Assembly: GCF_900079775.1 (NCBI RefSeq)
Contig: NZ_LT556044.1
Span: 1,917 to 65,916, forward strand
Direction of reading: 5' to 3'
DNA: 64,000 nucleotides
Origin: Leyella lascolaii
GTDB taxonomy: Bacteria; Bacteroidota; Bacteroidia; Bacteroidales; Bacteroidaceae
Positions 37,257 to 46,873 of the stretch are shown piece after piece. The number at the start of each line of letters is the position of its first letter. Position 1 is the stretch's first letter. The position numbers and the translations under genes are program-made. The notes under the pieces are model-generated. The model searched no databases, was not told the origin of the DNA, and saw only the letters and a program-made list of their open reading frames with translations.

Positions 37257-39509
37257 ATGTTTGATTTTTTGAAAGATTTAGACGAAAATCAATTGTCCGC
37301 AGTAAAATATAATGATGGACCGCAACTTGTTATAGCAGGTGCAGGTGCCGGGAAAACAAGGGTGTTGACATACAAAATTGCCTATCTTCTAAAAAATGGA
37401 ATTAAACCATGGAATATATTGGCATTGACGTTCACAAATAAGGCTGCTGATGAAATGAAAGAGCGCATAGGAATTCTTGTCGGGGATAAATTGGCACGGC
37501 AGATTCATATGGGGACATTCCATTCTGTATTCTATAGGATTCTGAGAAATGAAATAAATAAAATAGACTACAAACCCAATTTTACGATATATGATGAGAG
37601 TGATTCAAAATCACTTGTTAATAGCATCATAAAAGAATATAATATTGATGATAAAAAATATAGTCCGGGATTTGTCCTTAACCAGATAAGTTATGCCAAG
37701 AATAATTTAATTAATGTAGATGACTTTTCAGTAAATGGTAAAACAAATGTAATAGGAACTATTTACAGAGAATATATTCAGAGATGTCATATTGCAAATG
37801 TAATGGATTTTGATGACTTACTGGTTCTGACATATAGGCTCTTTATGGATAATCCGGAAATATTGGCTGATTATGCTGACATATTCAGGTATGTTCTTGT
37901 TGATGAATATCAGGATACAAATTATGTACAGCAAAAAATAATAGAGTTATTCTATAGAAAAAATGCTTTTATTTGTTTGGTTGGTGATGATGCTCAAAGT
38001 ATCTACAGTTTTAGAGGTGCAAATATCGATTATATACTTGAATTCCCAAAAAAGAACGGATTTGAGATCTTCAAATTGGAGCAAAACTATCGTAGTACAA
38101 AAAATATAGTTGCCGCAGCTAACAGTCTAATCAAACATAACGAACACCAAATATATAAAGATGTATACAGTAAGAAGGATGAAGGTGGAAAGCTCGATTT
38201 AAAAGTTGCATATTCTGATCGAGAGGAAGCGTGCATCGTATGTAATGAAATAAGGCGCATAAAACGACAGTCCGGATGCGACTATAAGGATTTTTGCGTG
38301 TTGTATAGAACAAATTCACAGAGTCGTGTTATTGAGGAAGAGCTTATAAATAAATCTATTCCATATAAAATATTCGGTGGGTTGAATTTTTATCAGCGTA
38401 AAGAAATTAAAGATATCATTGCGTACTTTCGACTGACTGTAAATACTGATGATGAGGAGGCAATAAGGAGGGTTATCAATTATCCGGTAAGAGGAATCGG
38501 AACAACCACACTTAAGAAACTTACAGAATCTGCAAAGGCTAATAGTGTAAGTATTTGGGAAGTTATATCGTTCCCAGACAAATATAGCCTTAATGTGAAA
38601 AGCAATACAAAAAATAAACTTATTGATTTTCATGATTTTATAGAAGAATGTAAACGTAAGAGCAATGAACTTGATGCATATGAATTAGGTGTAGAAATAA
38701 TAGATAAAAGCGGTATAAAAGGAGTGCTTTATTCTAATGGTTCTCCTGAAGATGTTGCGCGACAACAAAATGTAGAAGAATTATTGAGTGCTTTGAAAGA
38801 TTTCGTAGACAATAAAAAAGAGGAGGGGCAAGAGGACTTTTATATATCAGATTTTCTACAGACTATATCTTTAATATCAACTATAGATGATAATAACAAT
38901 GATGACAATACTGTATCATTGATGACAATTCATTCGGCAAAAGGACTTGAATTTTCCACAGTGTTTATAGTTGGAGTTGAAGAAAATATAATCCCGAATA
39001 TACGTATGTCTTCCTCACTACGTGAAATTGAGGAAGAAAGAAGGTTGATGTATGTTGCGATAACAAGAGCGCAAATGCATTGTATTATTACATATGCAAA
39101 AAGTAGATATAGATATGGAAAGATGGAATTCTGTCGTCCGAGTAGATTTATTTCTGAAATAGATTCTAATTATATACATAATAATGAAGCCGACATCCGT
39201 ACGGGAACAGATTCGGCAAAGTGGGGAAGAGCAAGTAACATGTTTACAAACCGCCATGTTAAAGTAAGTCATTTTACTAATGAAAATTTGGTAAGTAAAA
39301 ACCGTCCAATGGAATCTGATATATCAGCAAGTGTGGATTATAATAGTGATGTGAAAATAGGAGATATAATAGAACATCAGCGTTTTGGAATCGGTACGAT
39401 AGAAATGCTGGACGGTGAGGGGGAAAATACAAAAGCCACAGTGCGTTTCAACAATGCAGGAACTAAACAGTTATTGCTGAAATTCGCAAAATATAAGATA
39501 ATTTCATGA
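37257..39509 (+). CDS. pcrA: UvrD/PcrA-type ATP-dependent 3'-5' DNA helicase
   Basis: A superfamily 1 helicase (750 aa) for repair and removal of proteins from DNA. Motifs: Q-motif NQLSAV, Walker A AGAGAGKTRVLTYK, Ia TFTNKAADEMKERI, II VDEYQDTNYVQ, III GDDAQSIYSFRGA, IV LEQNYRST, V TIHSAKGLEF and VI RRLMYVAITRAQ. The C-terminus has the small Tudor-like PcrA domain (VGDxVxHxxFGxGT pattern: IGDIIEHQRFGIGT). The full motif set makes this a functional helicase. It likely shares the mtgA transcript, though the functional link is not evident. Confidence 0.94.
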   Translation: MFDFLKDLDENQLSAVKYNDGPQLVIAGAGAGKTRVLTYKIAYLLKNGIKPWNILALTFTNKAADEMKERIGILVGDKLARQIHMGTFHSVFYRILRNEINKIDYKPNFTIYDESDSKSLVNSIIKEYNIDDKKYSPGFVLNQISYAKNNLINVDDFSVNGKTNVIGTIYREYIQRCHIANVMDFDDLLVLTYRLFMDNPEILADYADIFRYVLVDEYQDTNYVQQKIIELFYRKNAFICLVGDDAQSIYSFRGANIDYILEFPKKNGFEIFKLEQNYRSTKNIVAAANSLIKHNEHQIYKDVYSKKDEGGKLDLKVAYSDREEACIVCNEIRRIKRQSGCDYKDFCVLYRTNSQSRVIEEELINKSIPYKIFGGLNFYQRKEIKDIIAYFRLTVNTDDEEAIRRVINYPVRGIGTTTLKKLTESAKANSVSIWEVISFPDKYSLNVKSNTKNKLIDFHDFIEECKRKSNELDAYELGVEIIDKSGIKGVLYSNGSPEDVARQQNVEELLSALKDFVDNKKEEGQEDFYISDFLQTISLISTIDDNNNDDNTVSLMTIHSAKGLEFSTVFIVGVEENIIPNIRMSSSLREIEEERRLMYVAITRAQMHCIITYAKSRYRYGKMEFCRPSRFISEIDSNYIHNNEADIRTGTDSAKWGRASNMFTNRHVKVSHFTNENLVSKNRPMESDISASVDYNSDVKIGDIIEHQRFGIGTIEMLDGEGENTKATVRFNNAGTKQLLLKFAKYKIIS

Positions 39510-39757
39510 GTTTTGAATAGGACTATGTTGTAAAATATAATTAATTATATCCTTGCGTAAGGATATATATGTGTCTTATGTTGAAATAAGCAGAATATTA
39601 TAATGATTGATCATAGATTTGTTTTCTCTTTTTTAATGTACACAATATTGTTCTATTACGGAGTCGAGTTTGATATTTAGAGAGGCTAACGAACATTCAT
39701 GAGGGTTAAAAAACGTAAAAGATGCTATGCGCGCGTGTTTTTGCACGTTAATTTAAT

Positions 39758-39765
39758 TAACTTTG
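39758..39765 (+). promoter_or_regulatory. -7 box of the GHL10 gene
   Basis: TAACTTTG fits TAnnTTTG. A TTTG lies at 39740-39743, closer than usual. The box covers an upstream in-frame ATG at 39763, so translation should begin at 39784. Confidence 0.6.
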
Positions 39766-39783
39766 TTGGATAAAATTTATAAT

Positions 39784-41298
39784 ATGAGAATGTATCAGAC
39801 AATGAGATTTAGCTGTGTGTTCGTGGCTTTATCATTATGCTTATTTATGCAGGCGGCAAAGAAATATGTGCCTAAGAGGGAATTCCGCGGTGCGTGGATA
39901 CAATGTGTTAATGGTCAGTTTCAGGGACTTTCCACAGCCGCCATGCAGCAGAATCTGTCAAATCAGTTGGATGAATTACAAAAGTGCAATGTTAATGCGG
40001 TTATCTTTCAGGTTCGTCCTGAATGTGATGCTCTTTATCAAAGTAGCATTGAGCCATGGAGCCGCTTTCTTACAGGTGTGCAAGGACAGGCTCCATCACC
40101 ATTTTGGGATCCGTTGCAGTGGATGATTGACGAATGCCATAAGCGTGGAATGGAACTTCATGCTTGGATTAATCCATATAGAGCTAAAACCAAAAGTACT
40201 CTTACGTTAGCCTCTTCACATATTGCAATAAAAAATCCTGCACGTGTATTCTCGTACGACGGACAGTTCATACTAAATCCCGGAATGCCAGAAAATAGAG
40301 AATACATTTGTAGGGTCGTGGATGACATTGTGTCACGCTATGACGTGGATGGCGTGCATATTGATGATTATTTTTATCCATATCCTGTCGCAAGACAGTC
40401 TATTCCAGACAGTAACGAGTTTGCCAGATATAATAATGGCATACGGGACATTGGTGACTGGAGACGTTATAATGTCAATCTTTGTATAAAGGAACTCGGA
40501 GAAACAATACACAGACGCAAGCCATGGGTGAAATTCGGTGTTTCGCCATTCGGAATATATAGAAACAAAAGAACAGCTCCCAATATAGGTAGTGATACTG
40601 GAGGACTCCAGAATTATGATGATTTGTATGCGGACGTGTTACTTTGGGTTAACAATGGATGGGTGGATTATTGTGCTCCGCAGCTTTATTGGCAGATAGG
40701 TCACAAGACGGCAGACTACAAGACTCTGATAAACTGGTGGAACAGGTATTCATCCAACAGACCTATTTTCATTGGAGAGGATGTTGAGCGTACGGTAAAG
40801 TTTGCAGATGTGGATAATCCTTCGATAAATCAAATGCCGGCAAAGTATTCATTACGCAGCCAGATGCGCAATGTGAGTGGGGTTGTTTTATGGTATTCTA
40901 AAGCCGTGGTTGATAATGTTGGAAATTATGCAACAGTTTTGAAAAACAGCTATTGGAAATATCCGGCTTTGCAGCCTCTTATGCCTTTTATTGATGATGA
41001 CAGACCAAGAAAGCCAAGAAAGGTGAAGCCTATTTGGACAAGCGATGGCTACATACTGTTCTGGACACAGCCCAAAGGTAAGGATTGGGATGATAAGGCT
41101 GTGAAGTATGTTATTTATAGATTTGCCCGTGGAGAAAAAGTGGACATTGATGACGCAACGCATATAATTGATATCACAACAGATACTTTCTATAAGTTAC
41201 CTTATGTCGATGGTGAGACAAAATACACTTATGTCGTAACATCACTCGATCGTATGGGTAATGAGAGCAAAGGCGTTAAGAAAAAGGTAAAACTTTAA
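39784..41298 (+). CDS. GHL10 (DUF187) family glycosyl-hydrolase-like protein
   Basis: A 504-aa exported protein. A signal peptide lies at about residues 8-25. The GHL10 catalytic-like domain follows (about 30-330): REFRGAWIQCVNG, NAVIFQVRPECDALY, GMELHAWINPYRAK, DGVHIDDYFYPYP (acidic pair) and WVDYCAPQLYWQIG. The C-terminal ~100 residues form a fibronectin-III-like domain. The family includes E. coli YddW (DigH), which acts on denuded peptidoglycan glycan; a similar wall role is plausible but not shown. Start chosen by promoter position. Confidence 0.87.
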   Translation: MRMYQTMRFSCVFVALSLCLFMQAAKKYVPKREFRGAWIQCVNGQFQGLSTAAMQQNLSNQLDELQKCNVNAVIFQVRPECDALYQSSIEPWSRFLTGVQGQAPSPFWDPLQWMIDECHKRGMELHAWINPYRAKTKSTLTLASSHIAIKNPARVFSYDGQFILNPGMPENREYICRVVDDIVSRYDVDGVHIDDYFYPYPVARQSIPDSNEFARYNNGIRDIGDWRRYNVNLCIKELGETIHRRKPWVKFGVSPFGIYRNKRTAPNIGSDTGGLQNYDDLYADVLLWVNNGWVDYCAPQLYWQIGHKTADYKTLINWWNRYSSNRPIFIGEDVERTVKFADVDNPSINQMPAKYSLRSQMRNVSGVVLWYSKAVVDNVGNYATVLKNSYWKYPALQPLMPFIDDDRPRKPRKVKPIWTSDGYILFWTQPKGKDWDDKAVKYVIYRFARGEKVDIDDATHIIDITTDTFYKLPYVDGETKYTYVVTSLDRMGNESKGVKKKVKL

Positions 41299-41668
41299 AG
41301 TAGAAAGACGTCATGTTATAGAGATGATGTGAAAGTACGTTTTCGAAATTTATTATTTAGTTTCTATTAAGGATGATAAGTAATAGAAGAAGTTGGTTAT
41401 TTTGTGTTTGTATTTATTATATTGCAGATATTCTTTATGTAATTGCAAAGTTTCATAAGATTCTAACTTCTTCTATTACATCCTTTATATAACTGCTCAA
41501 TTATTTATTTTATTTGAGTTTATCATACACAGTCGAATATGTTGTCTTTTCCCCATTCAATGGAATTTTGGCTCACATTATAATAAAATCAAACATTTGT
41601 TTTGTGCTGCGATAAATTTAAATTAACTTTGCCTCTGTTATTACTATTATTTTATTGTTAGTATATAT
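41299..41668. other. Intergenic region with a long-spaced inverted repeat
   Basis: No gene. A 15-bp perfect inverted repeat (gtaatagaagaagtt at 41380-41394 and aacttcttctattac at 41465-41479) is separated by 70 bases and extends outward imperfectly to ggatg/catcc. The promoter of the next gene is at 41601-41631. Confidence 0.6.
41601..41631 (+). promoter_or_regulatory. Promoter of the DUF4738-like gene
   Basis: TTTG at 41601-41604 and TAACTTTG at 41624-41631, spaced by 19 bases, form a canonical Bacteroidetes promoter. Confidence 0.75.
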
Positions 41669-42244
41669 ATGATAAGGATTGCATCTATTATAACGATGTT
41701 TTTTTTCATTGGAGTTTTGACATCATGTAATGAAAATAAAAAAACAAATGATATCATAACCCGTAAACCGGAGAAGACCCATGTTAAAAAAAGTATTCAG
41801 AAGATTGGTGATTATGAGCAAACACGTACAGTTGATTGGCATGGCTCTGTATATAATGTTAGCATAGAGAGAAAGGCTGACGTTAATTTACCTTTAGTAG
41901 ATGACGGTACTGGAAACAAGTATTATGATAACCGTATAAGATTGTGTTTGACTGGTAAGGATGGGAAGGATCTGCTGAGACGTGATTTTACAAAAGACGA
42001 TTTTAGAAAATATGTAGGAGATGAATATGCTAAGAATAATGTGTTGCTTGGCGTGGTCTTTGATAGGGTTGATGATGATTTTATTTATTTTGCAGCAAGT
42101 GTCGGCTCTCCTGACAAAATGAGTGATGAATATATTCCTTTAGTTGTAAGATTCTCTTATAGAAATTTTAAATTGGATATATATAGAGACACGACGCTCG
42201 ATACGTCAGACTCTGAGCCAGAGTTATCGGATGACGATATTTGA
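41669..42244 (+). CDS. DUF4738-like lipoprotein
   Basis: A 191-aa lipoprotein. The signal peptide ends in a lipobox LTSC (Cys20). The mature part has the pattern RTVDWHGSVYNVSIERKAD..LPLVDDGTGNKYYDNRIRL followed by LRRDFTKDDFRKYV, which fits my memory of the Bacteroidales DUF4738 family, and an acidic tail (SEPELSDDDI). The role is unknown. It has its own clear promoter and a hairpin about 107 bases downstream. The lipoprotein call is secure; the family name is moderate. Confidence 0.7.
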   Translation: MIRIASIITMFFFIGVLTSCNENKKTNDIITRKPEKTHVKKSIQKIGDYEQTRTVDWHGSVYNVSIERKADVNLPLVDDGTGNKYYDNRIRLCLTGKDGKDLLRRDFTKDDFRKYVGDEYAKNNVLLGVVFDRVDDDFIYFAASVGSPDKMSDEYIPLVVRFSYRNFKLDIYRDTTLDTSDSEPELSDDDI

Positions 42245-42563
42245 AAACAATGTTTTTATTGTACAGACTATTGAGGAACGACAACCGTGAATACTTTTGC
42301 TATCATATATATACAATATAGTTTAATATAAAATTCAAGAAATAATATGGCGAGGATGTGTCAAAATGGACACATCCTCGTCATGATACCGACTATTGCA
42401 AGATTCGTATATCTGTAGTCAGTAACCGGTTTTCTCAAAAGGTTGAGCTATGGAGAAAGTAAGACTCAGTAGAAATTTAGTGGGTAAGCAAACTGTTTTG
42501 CAATTCTTAAAAGGAAAAATTTCTTATCTACTGAGCCGGAATAGGTATATTGCAATAAGTTAC
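42245..42563. other. Intergenic region with two hairpins
   Basis: No gene. It contains the strong hairpin at 42351-42380 and a weaker one at 42465-42535 (ctcagtagaaattt with aaatttcttatctactgag, four-base bulge) with a nested gcaaa/ttttgc hairpin. Confidence 0.55.
42351..42380. terminator. Terminator-like hairpin without T-tract
   Basis: A perfect 12-bp stem cgaggatgtgtc / gacacatcctcg with a six-base loop. There is no clear T-run on either side, so it may be a processing or protective hairpin rather than an intrinsic terminator. Confidence 0.5.
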
Positions 42564-43600
42564 TTAATCCATGGTTATTGACATATTGTTGAAATCGAGT
42601 GTTACTCGGTTAAACCTATTGATAAAATCCATTCCAAGAACTCCGTCCATACCGACCTGGTTCTCATTCTTTTCTATGCGGGCATTAGATAATGTCACAT
42701 CATGTCAAACATAACAGAGTTTGATATCAGGAACACGCAATACATCATCAATATTCTGTACATTAGAGCCTTTATTTTGTAATATCATGTTCTCATTTGC
42801 AAATTTGTTGAAATGTTTCTCGTAGTAGGGCTGCAAGAAATAAGCTTCCATTTCTCCTGTAGACAGCAATAATTTTAAGTTACCCGATTGGTCATTAGAA
42901 TCTATAAAAAGCTTACGTCCGTTTTCAAGTCTTATGTTGTGAATATTCTGTTTTGTCTTTATGTTATTTATAGGGAATATCAACTCTTTTGCTCTCACAT
43001 CAAATGCATATTTCTCCCATTCTTCTAATGAAATAAGCACCTATGACGCCATCCATTTGTTCAAGCGTTTTTTTCTGTGTTAGCTGGTCAAAGACAAATG
43101 CAATGGGGTCTTTATAAATGATGTCTCCTATCGCGATACTATCAATATGAGCCATGTGGAAGCCGTTATATGCATCTAACGTCTTTAGGCCAAGTTTCTC
43201 TGCTGCATGTTTTGATATATCGGTGTTTTCAGTGCCAGTGTCAAAGACAAACTTATAGTCCTTACCTTTTATTTTCACATTGATATATATATGCTACTCC
43301 CAAGCATGCAAGGCTGTATGCATTGTTAGAGCCAATCTGTTGTTGCCTCTCATTAACAAGGGTTACAATATAGTCCAGAGTCTTTTCCGGCTTATTGAAT
43401 TGTGATGCAAGCACAAATTCTGCCATGAGTGCAAGATTATTATCTTCCAGTGAATATTTCAATTTCGGATATTCATCAGCCAACGCAAACCACTCTGACT
43501 CGTTAATATGTTCACTTATACGCATGTCAGCCTCTTGAGAGTTGGCATATAGACACAGACCTGTCAATACTGTTATAATAATATGACGAATGCCATATAA
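42564..43600 (-). pseudogene. Decayed retropepsin-like aspartyl protease gene
   Basis: Pieces of one exported aspartyl protease lie in different frames. Order on the minus strand: a signal-like segment and a helical region (to about 43262), the protease core KDYKFVFDTGTENTDIS with the DTG active site and MDGVIGA flap (to about 43035), then LISLEEWEKYAFDV.. in another frame, an in-frame TGA at 42705-42707, and finally MDGVLGMDFINRFNRVTLDF to a TAA at 42564. At least one frameshift near 43040, one frame change near 43270 (perhaps with a deletion) and one nonsense codon are needed. No ATG opens the first frame in place. The gene is therefore dead in this sequence, unless assembly errors explain it. 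Confidence 0.75.
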
Positions 43601-43620
43601 TTCAGGGATATATCAAAATA

Positions 43621-43909
43621 TCATTGTAAAGAAGTGTCAGTACTGTTCTGAAACTGTATATAATCAAAAGAGTTATTCAATACACGACTTCCTACGTTCG
43701 TTGTAGTGTTTGTGTGTGTTACCATAGCTCCGTAAAAAGCCGGTGGAATATGGTTTTCACGGAAAAGCGACCAATGGCAGCCTTTCTTTATCTTGTGCAA
43801 GATGACTTCTGCATCCGTATATTACAACTAAGAGTAATGTAATTACGTTTTCTTTTGGATTGCTGTGCCATATTTCATTCGCTACATCTTTGTCGTACGC
43901 AGTGTACAT
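43621..43909 (-). pseudogene. Second decayed coding remnant, unknown family
   Basis: On the minus strand an ATG at 43909 opens MYTAYDKDVANEIWHSNPKE, which runs out of frame after LLLVVIY. A second frame then reads EVILHKIKKGCHWSLFRE.. and PPAFYGAMVTHTNTTTNV to a TGA at 43621. The join needs one frameshift. The composition is protein-like, but I do not recognise the family. It directly precedes the retropepsin remnant on the same strand, so both may derive from one lost operon. Confidence 0.45.
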
Positions 43910-44052
43910 GCAACTGTCACTATATACGAGTTAGGTTGTCCATTATAAGTAGTAATGCTATTTGTACGCTGTACTTTTATGTTTTGACGTGGTTATAACA
44001 AAACCACATAAGTTTAAATCACTTCGATATGTATAAATAAATCAGATAAACC

Positions 44053-44083
44053 TTTGTTAATATTAAAAATAATCGTATTTTTG
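44053..44083 (+). promoter_or_regulatory. Promoter of the polysaccharide export gene
   Basis: TTTG at 44053-44056 and TATTTTTG at 44076-44083 are separated by 19 bases. An upstream TTG start at 44054 would fall within the -33 box and can be excluded. Confidence 0.75.
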
Positions 44084-44119
44084 CAAAATAAAAAAATTAA
44101 TTGTTCAGTTCTTTTTATT

Positions 44120-44908
44120 ATGAAAAGATTATTATTCAATCTGATTGTTTTAATTACTGTTGTGGTACTGTTGGATAGCTGTTCTAGTGCCAAGCGAGTT
44201 GCTTATTTTCAGAATATAGATAGTGTGGATCTTTCTGCGTCACAAGGATTGTATGATGCCAAGATAATGCCTAAGGACATGCTGACAATAATTGTCAATA
44301 CTACAAATCCTGATGCGGCACGTCCGTTTAATCTTTATTCAGCTACAGTAAGCGGACAGTCTGGAAATAATAATATGCAGGGCTATCTCGTGGATAATAG
44401 TGGTAATATTAATTTCCCTGTAATAGGAAAGGTGCATGTCTCAGGACTGACAAAGGGGCAATGTGAGGATTTGATACGTGAAAAAATAATGCCTTACATG
44501 TCTGGAACTGAAAATCCGGTTGTAACTGTTAGAATGTCCAGTTTCCGTGTGACGGTAGCTGGGGAGGTGAATAGTCCCGGCGTTGTTCCTGTGAATTCTG
44601 AAAAGATGAGTGTTATAGAGGCTTTGGCACAGGCAGGAGACCTTACTATTTACGGACGACGTGACAATGTGCTGTTGATTCGTGAGAATGAATTGGGGCA
44701 AAAGAGTCAGGTTAGAATAAATCTTAATGACGCGAATTTTATTAATTCTCCATATTATTATGTTCAGCAGAATGACATTATTTATGTCCAGCCAAATAAG
44801 GTTAAGGCGAAGTCTTCTTCCATCGGAACTTCTACCACATTATGGATTTCAGGTGTAAGCATATTGACTTCTCTTGCGTCGTTGGTTGTTAATATATTAA
44901 GGAATTAA
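44120..44908 (+). CDS. Wza-type polysaccharide export lipoprotein
   Basis: A 262-aa outer-membrane lipoprotein. The signal peptide ends LLDSC (Cys19). It has a Poly-export domain (about 40-130: DAKIMPKDMLTIIVNTTNPDAARPF; YLVDNSGNINFPVIGKVHVSG) and an SLBB domain (about 138-225: FRVTVAGEVNSPGVVPV, MSVIEALAQAGDLTIYGRRDNV). A C-terminal hydrophobic segment (about 238-260) may be the pore-forming helix. It would export capsule or exopolysaccharide, but no Wzc-type chain-length gene follows here, so it is separated from a glycan cluster. The start follows from the promoter position. Confidence 0.88.
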   Translation: MKRLLFNLIVLITVVVLLDSCSSAKRVAYFQNIDSVDLSASQGLYDAKIMPKDMLTIIVNTTNPDAARPFNLYSATVSGQSGNNNMQGYLVDNSGNINFPVIGKVHVSGLTKGQCEDLIREKIMPYMSGTENPVVTVRMSSFRVTVAGEVNSPGVVPVNSEKMSVIEALAQAGDLTIYGRRDNVLLIRENELGQKSQVRINLNDANFINSPYYYVQQNDIIYVQPNKVKAKSSSIGTSTTLWISGVSILTSLASLVVNILRN

Positions 44909-44924
44909 AGAATAAACAAATAAG

Positions 44925-44970
44925 AACGTTAGACATTTTATATCAAAATATGTCTAACGTTTATTTTATG
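44925..44970 (+). terminator. Intrinsic terminator between export gene and glmS
   Basis: The stem aacgttagacat / atgtctaacgtt (12 bp, perfect) is followed by TATTTTAT. It lies between 44908 and 44992. Confidence 0.75.
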
Positions 44971-44991
44971 TGATATACCAAATTTAGAATT

Positions 44992-46836
44992 ATGTGTGGA
45001 ATTGTCGGATATTTAGGTAATAAAGAAGCCTATCCCATTTTAATAAAGGGATTGAGAAGATTAGAATATCGTGGGTATGACAGTGCCGGAGTAGCTATTA
45101 TAAATGATGACAATCAGCTTAATGTTTATAAGACAATAGGAAAGGTTTCTGATCTTGAGGATTTTTGCAAAGATAAGAATATAAGCGGACATGTAGGTAT
45201 CGCACATACACGGTGGGCAACACACGGAGTCCCTTCTTCAAAAAACGCACATCCTCATTTCTCTGAATCTAAGGATTTGGCAATAATCCATAACGGAATA
45301 ATCGAAAATTATAGCGTTATTAAGCGTAATCTTATTTCAAACGGTGTGAGTTTTCGCTCTGATACAGATACAGAAGTTTTAATCCAACTCATAGAATATG
45401 TCAAGAAAAAGAAAAATCTTGATTTATTGACTGCCGTACAATTGTCGCTTCATCAGGTGATTGGTGCGTATGCCATAGCTATATTGGATAAGAATAACCC
45501 TAATCAGATAATTGCGGCACGCAAGCAAAGCCCGCTTGTTGTCGGAGTAGGCGAAAATGAGTTCTTCTTAGGTTCTGACGCATCTCCAATTATTGAGTAT
45601 ACAGACAAGGTCGTTTATTTAGACGACGGCAATATTGCCGTTATACGCAGTGATGAAGGTTTGAAGGTTGTCAACATTTTTAATAGAGAGTTGAATCCTG
45701 AAATACAGACCGTAGATTTAAATCTTGGTCAGATAGAGAAGGGAGGTTTCCCTCACTTTATGCTGAAGGAGATATTTGAACAACCTGAGTGTATTAAGAA
45801 TTGCATGCGTGGGCGGGTAAACGATGATAATAGCAATATAACGTTAAGTGCTATCTTAGATAATAAGGAAAAACTGTTGAACGCAAAGCGTATTATAATT
45901 GTTGCCTGTGGAACTTCATGGCATGCAGGGCTTATAGGTAAATATCTTATTGAGAATTTTTGTCGCATTCCTGTAACAGTAGAATATGCCAGTGAGTTCA
46001 GGTATTCAAATCCTGTCGTAACAGAGAACGATGTCGTCATAGCAATATCACAAAGCGGTGAGACTGCGGACACACTTGCCGCAATAGAAGTTGCAAAAAG
46101 GAATGGAGCGTTCGTATATGGTATCTGTAATGTAGTCGGTTCCAGCATACCGCGTGCGACGGATGCCGGCAGCTACATTCATGTGGGTCCGGAAATTGGT
46201 GTCGCTTCTACGAAGGCTTTTACCGGTCAGGTTACAGTCCTTGCCATGTTCGCACTGGCGTTGGCGAAAGAAAAAGACATTATAGATAAGAGACAATACT
46301 CTGAGATAATAAAAGAGTTATGGACTCTACCTGAAAAGATGAAGACTGTTTTGGAGCTTAACAACAGAATTGCCGAACTAAGCCGAATATTCACTTACGC
46401 TCACAATTTCCTTTATCTTGGCAGAGGCTACAGCTATCCTGTCGCGCTTGAAGGCGCATTGAAATTAAAGGAAATAAGCTATATACATGCAGAAGGATAT
46501 CCTGCGGCAGAGATGAAACACGGACCTATTGCTCTCATAGATTCGGACATGCCTGTTGTTGTTATTGCGACACATAACAAGATGTATGAGAAGGTGTTGA
46601 GCAATATTCAGGAAATAAAAGCACGACAGGGTAAGGTCATTGCACTTGTCAGCAAAGGGGACGATACTATAAGCCGTATAGCTGACGAGGTCATCGAACT
46701 GCCTTCTACAATGGAATGTTTTGAGTCTCTTATAGATGTCATACCTTTGCAGTTGCTGGCTTACCATGTGGCTGTATGTAAAGGTAAGAATGTAGACCAA
46801 CCGAGAAATCTGGCAAAATCTGTAACCGTAGAGTAA
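44992..46836 (+). CDS. glmS: Glutamine-fructose-6-phosphate aminotransferase
   Basis: Makes glucosamine-6-phosphate, the first step of UDP-GlcNAc synthesis (614 aa). The N-terminal glutaminase starts MCGIVGYLG, with Cys2 as the nucleophile after Met removal, plus RLEYRGYDSAGVA and HTRWATHG. Two SIS domains follow (about 280-410 and 450-590): CGTSWHAGLIGKY, ISQSGETADTLAA, and the C-terminal VDQPRNLAKSVTVE ending with the typical PRNLAKSVTVE tail. I saw no glmS-ribozyme-like leader upstream. It precedes the PurF-type gene by 37 bases. Confidence 0.95.
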   Translation: MCGIVGYLGNKEAYPILIKGLRRLEYRGYDSAGVAIINDDNQLNVYKTIGKVSDLEDFCKDKNISGHVGIAHTRWATHGVPSSKNAHPHFSESKDLAIIHNGIIENYSVIKRNLISNGVSFRSDTDTEVLIQLIEYVKKKKNLDLLTAVQLSLHQVIGAYAIAILDKNNPNQIIAARKQSPLVVGVGENEFFLGSDASPIIEYTDKVVYLDDGNIAVIRSDEGLKVVNIFNRELNPEIQTVDLNLGQIEKGGFPHFMLKEIFEQPECIKNCMRGRVNDDNSNITLSAILDNKEKLLNAKRIIIVACGTSWHAGLIGKYLIENFCRIPVTVEYASEFRYSNPVVTENDVVIAISQSGETADTLAAIEVAKRNGAFVYGICNVVGSSIPRATDAGSYIHVGPEIGVASTKAFTGQVTVLAMFALALAKEKDIIDKRQYSEIIKELWTLPEKMKTVLELNNRIAELSRIFTYAHNFLYLGRGYSYPVALEGALKLKEISYIHAEGYPAAEMKHGPIALIDSDMPVVVIATHNKMYEKVLSNIQEIKARQGKVIALVSKGDDTISRIADEVIELPSTMECFESLIDVIPLQLLAYHVAVCKGKNVDQPRNLAKSVTVE

Positions 46837-46873
46837 ATATATTGTAAATATATAATATAAAACAAAATAGAGC

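Noticed and set aside
42465-42535. Imperfect hairpin as terminator or small RNA
   Set aside because: It has a four-base bulge, a long loop and no T-run or promoter; kept only as a note within the intergenic entry.
44909-44991. glmS ribozyme or riboswitch before glmS
   Set aside because: The gap is only 83 bases and is filled by a simple terminator hairpin.
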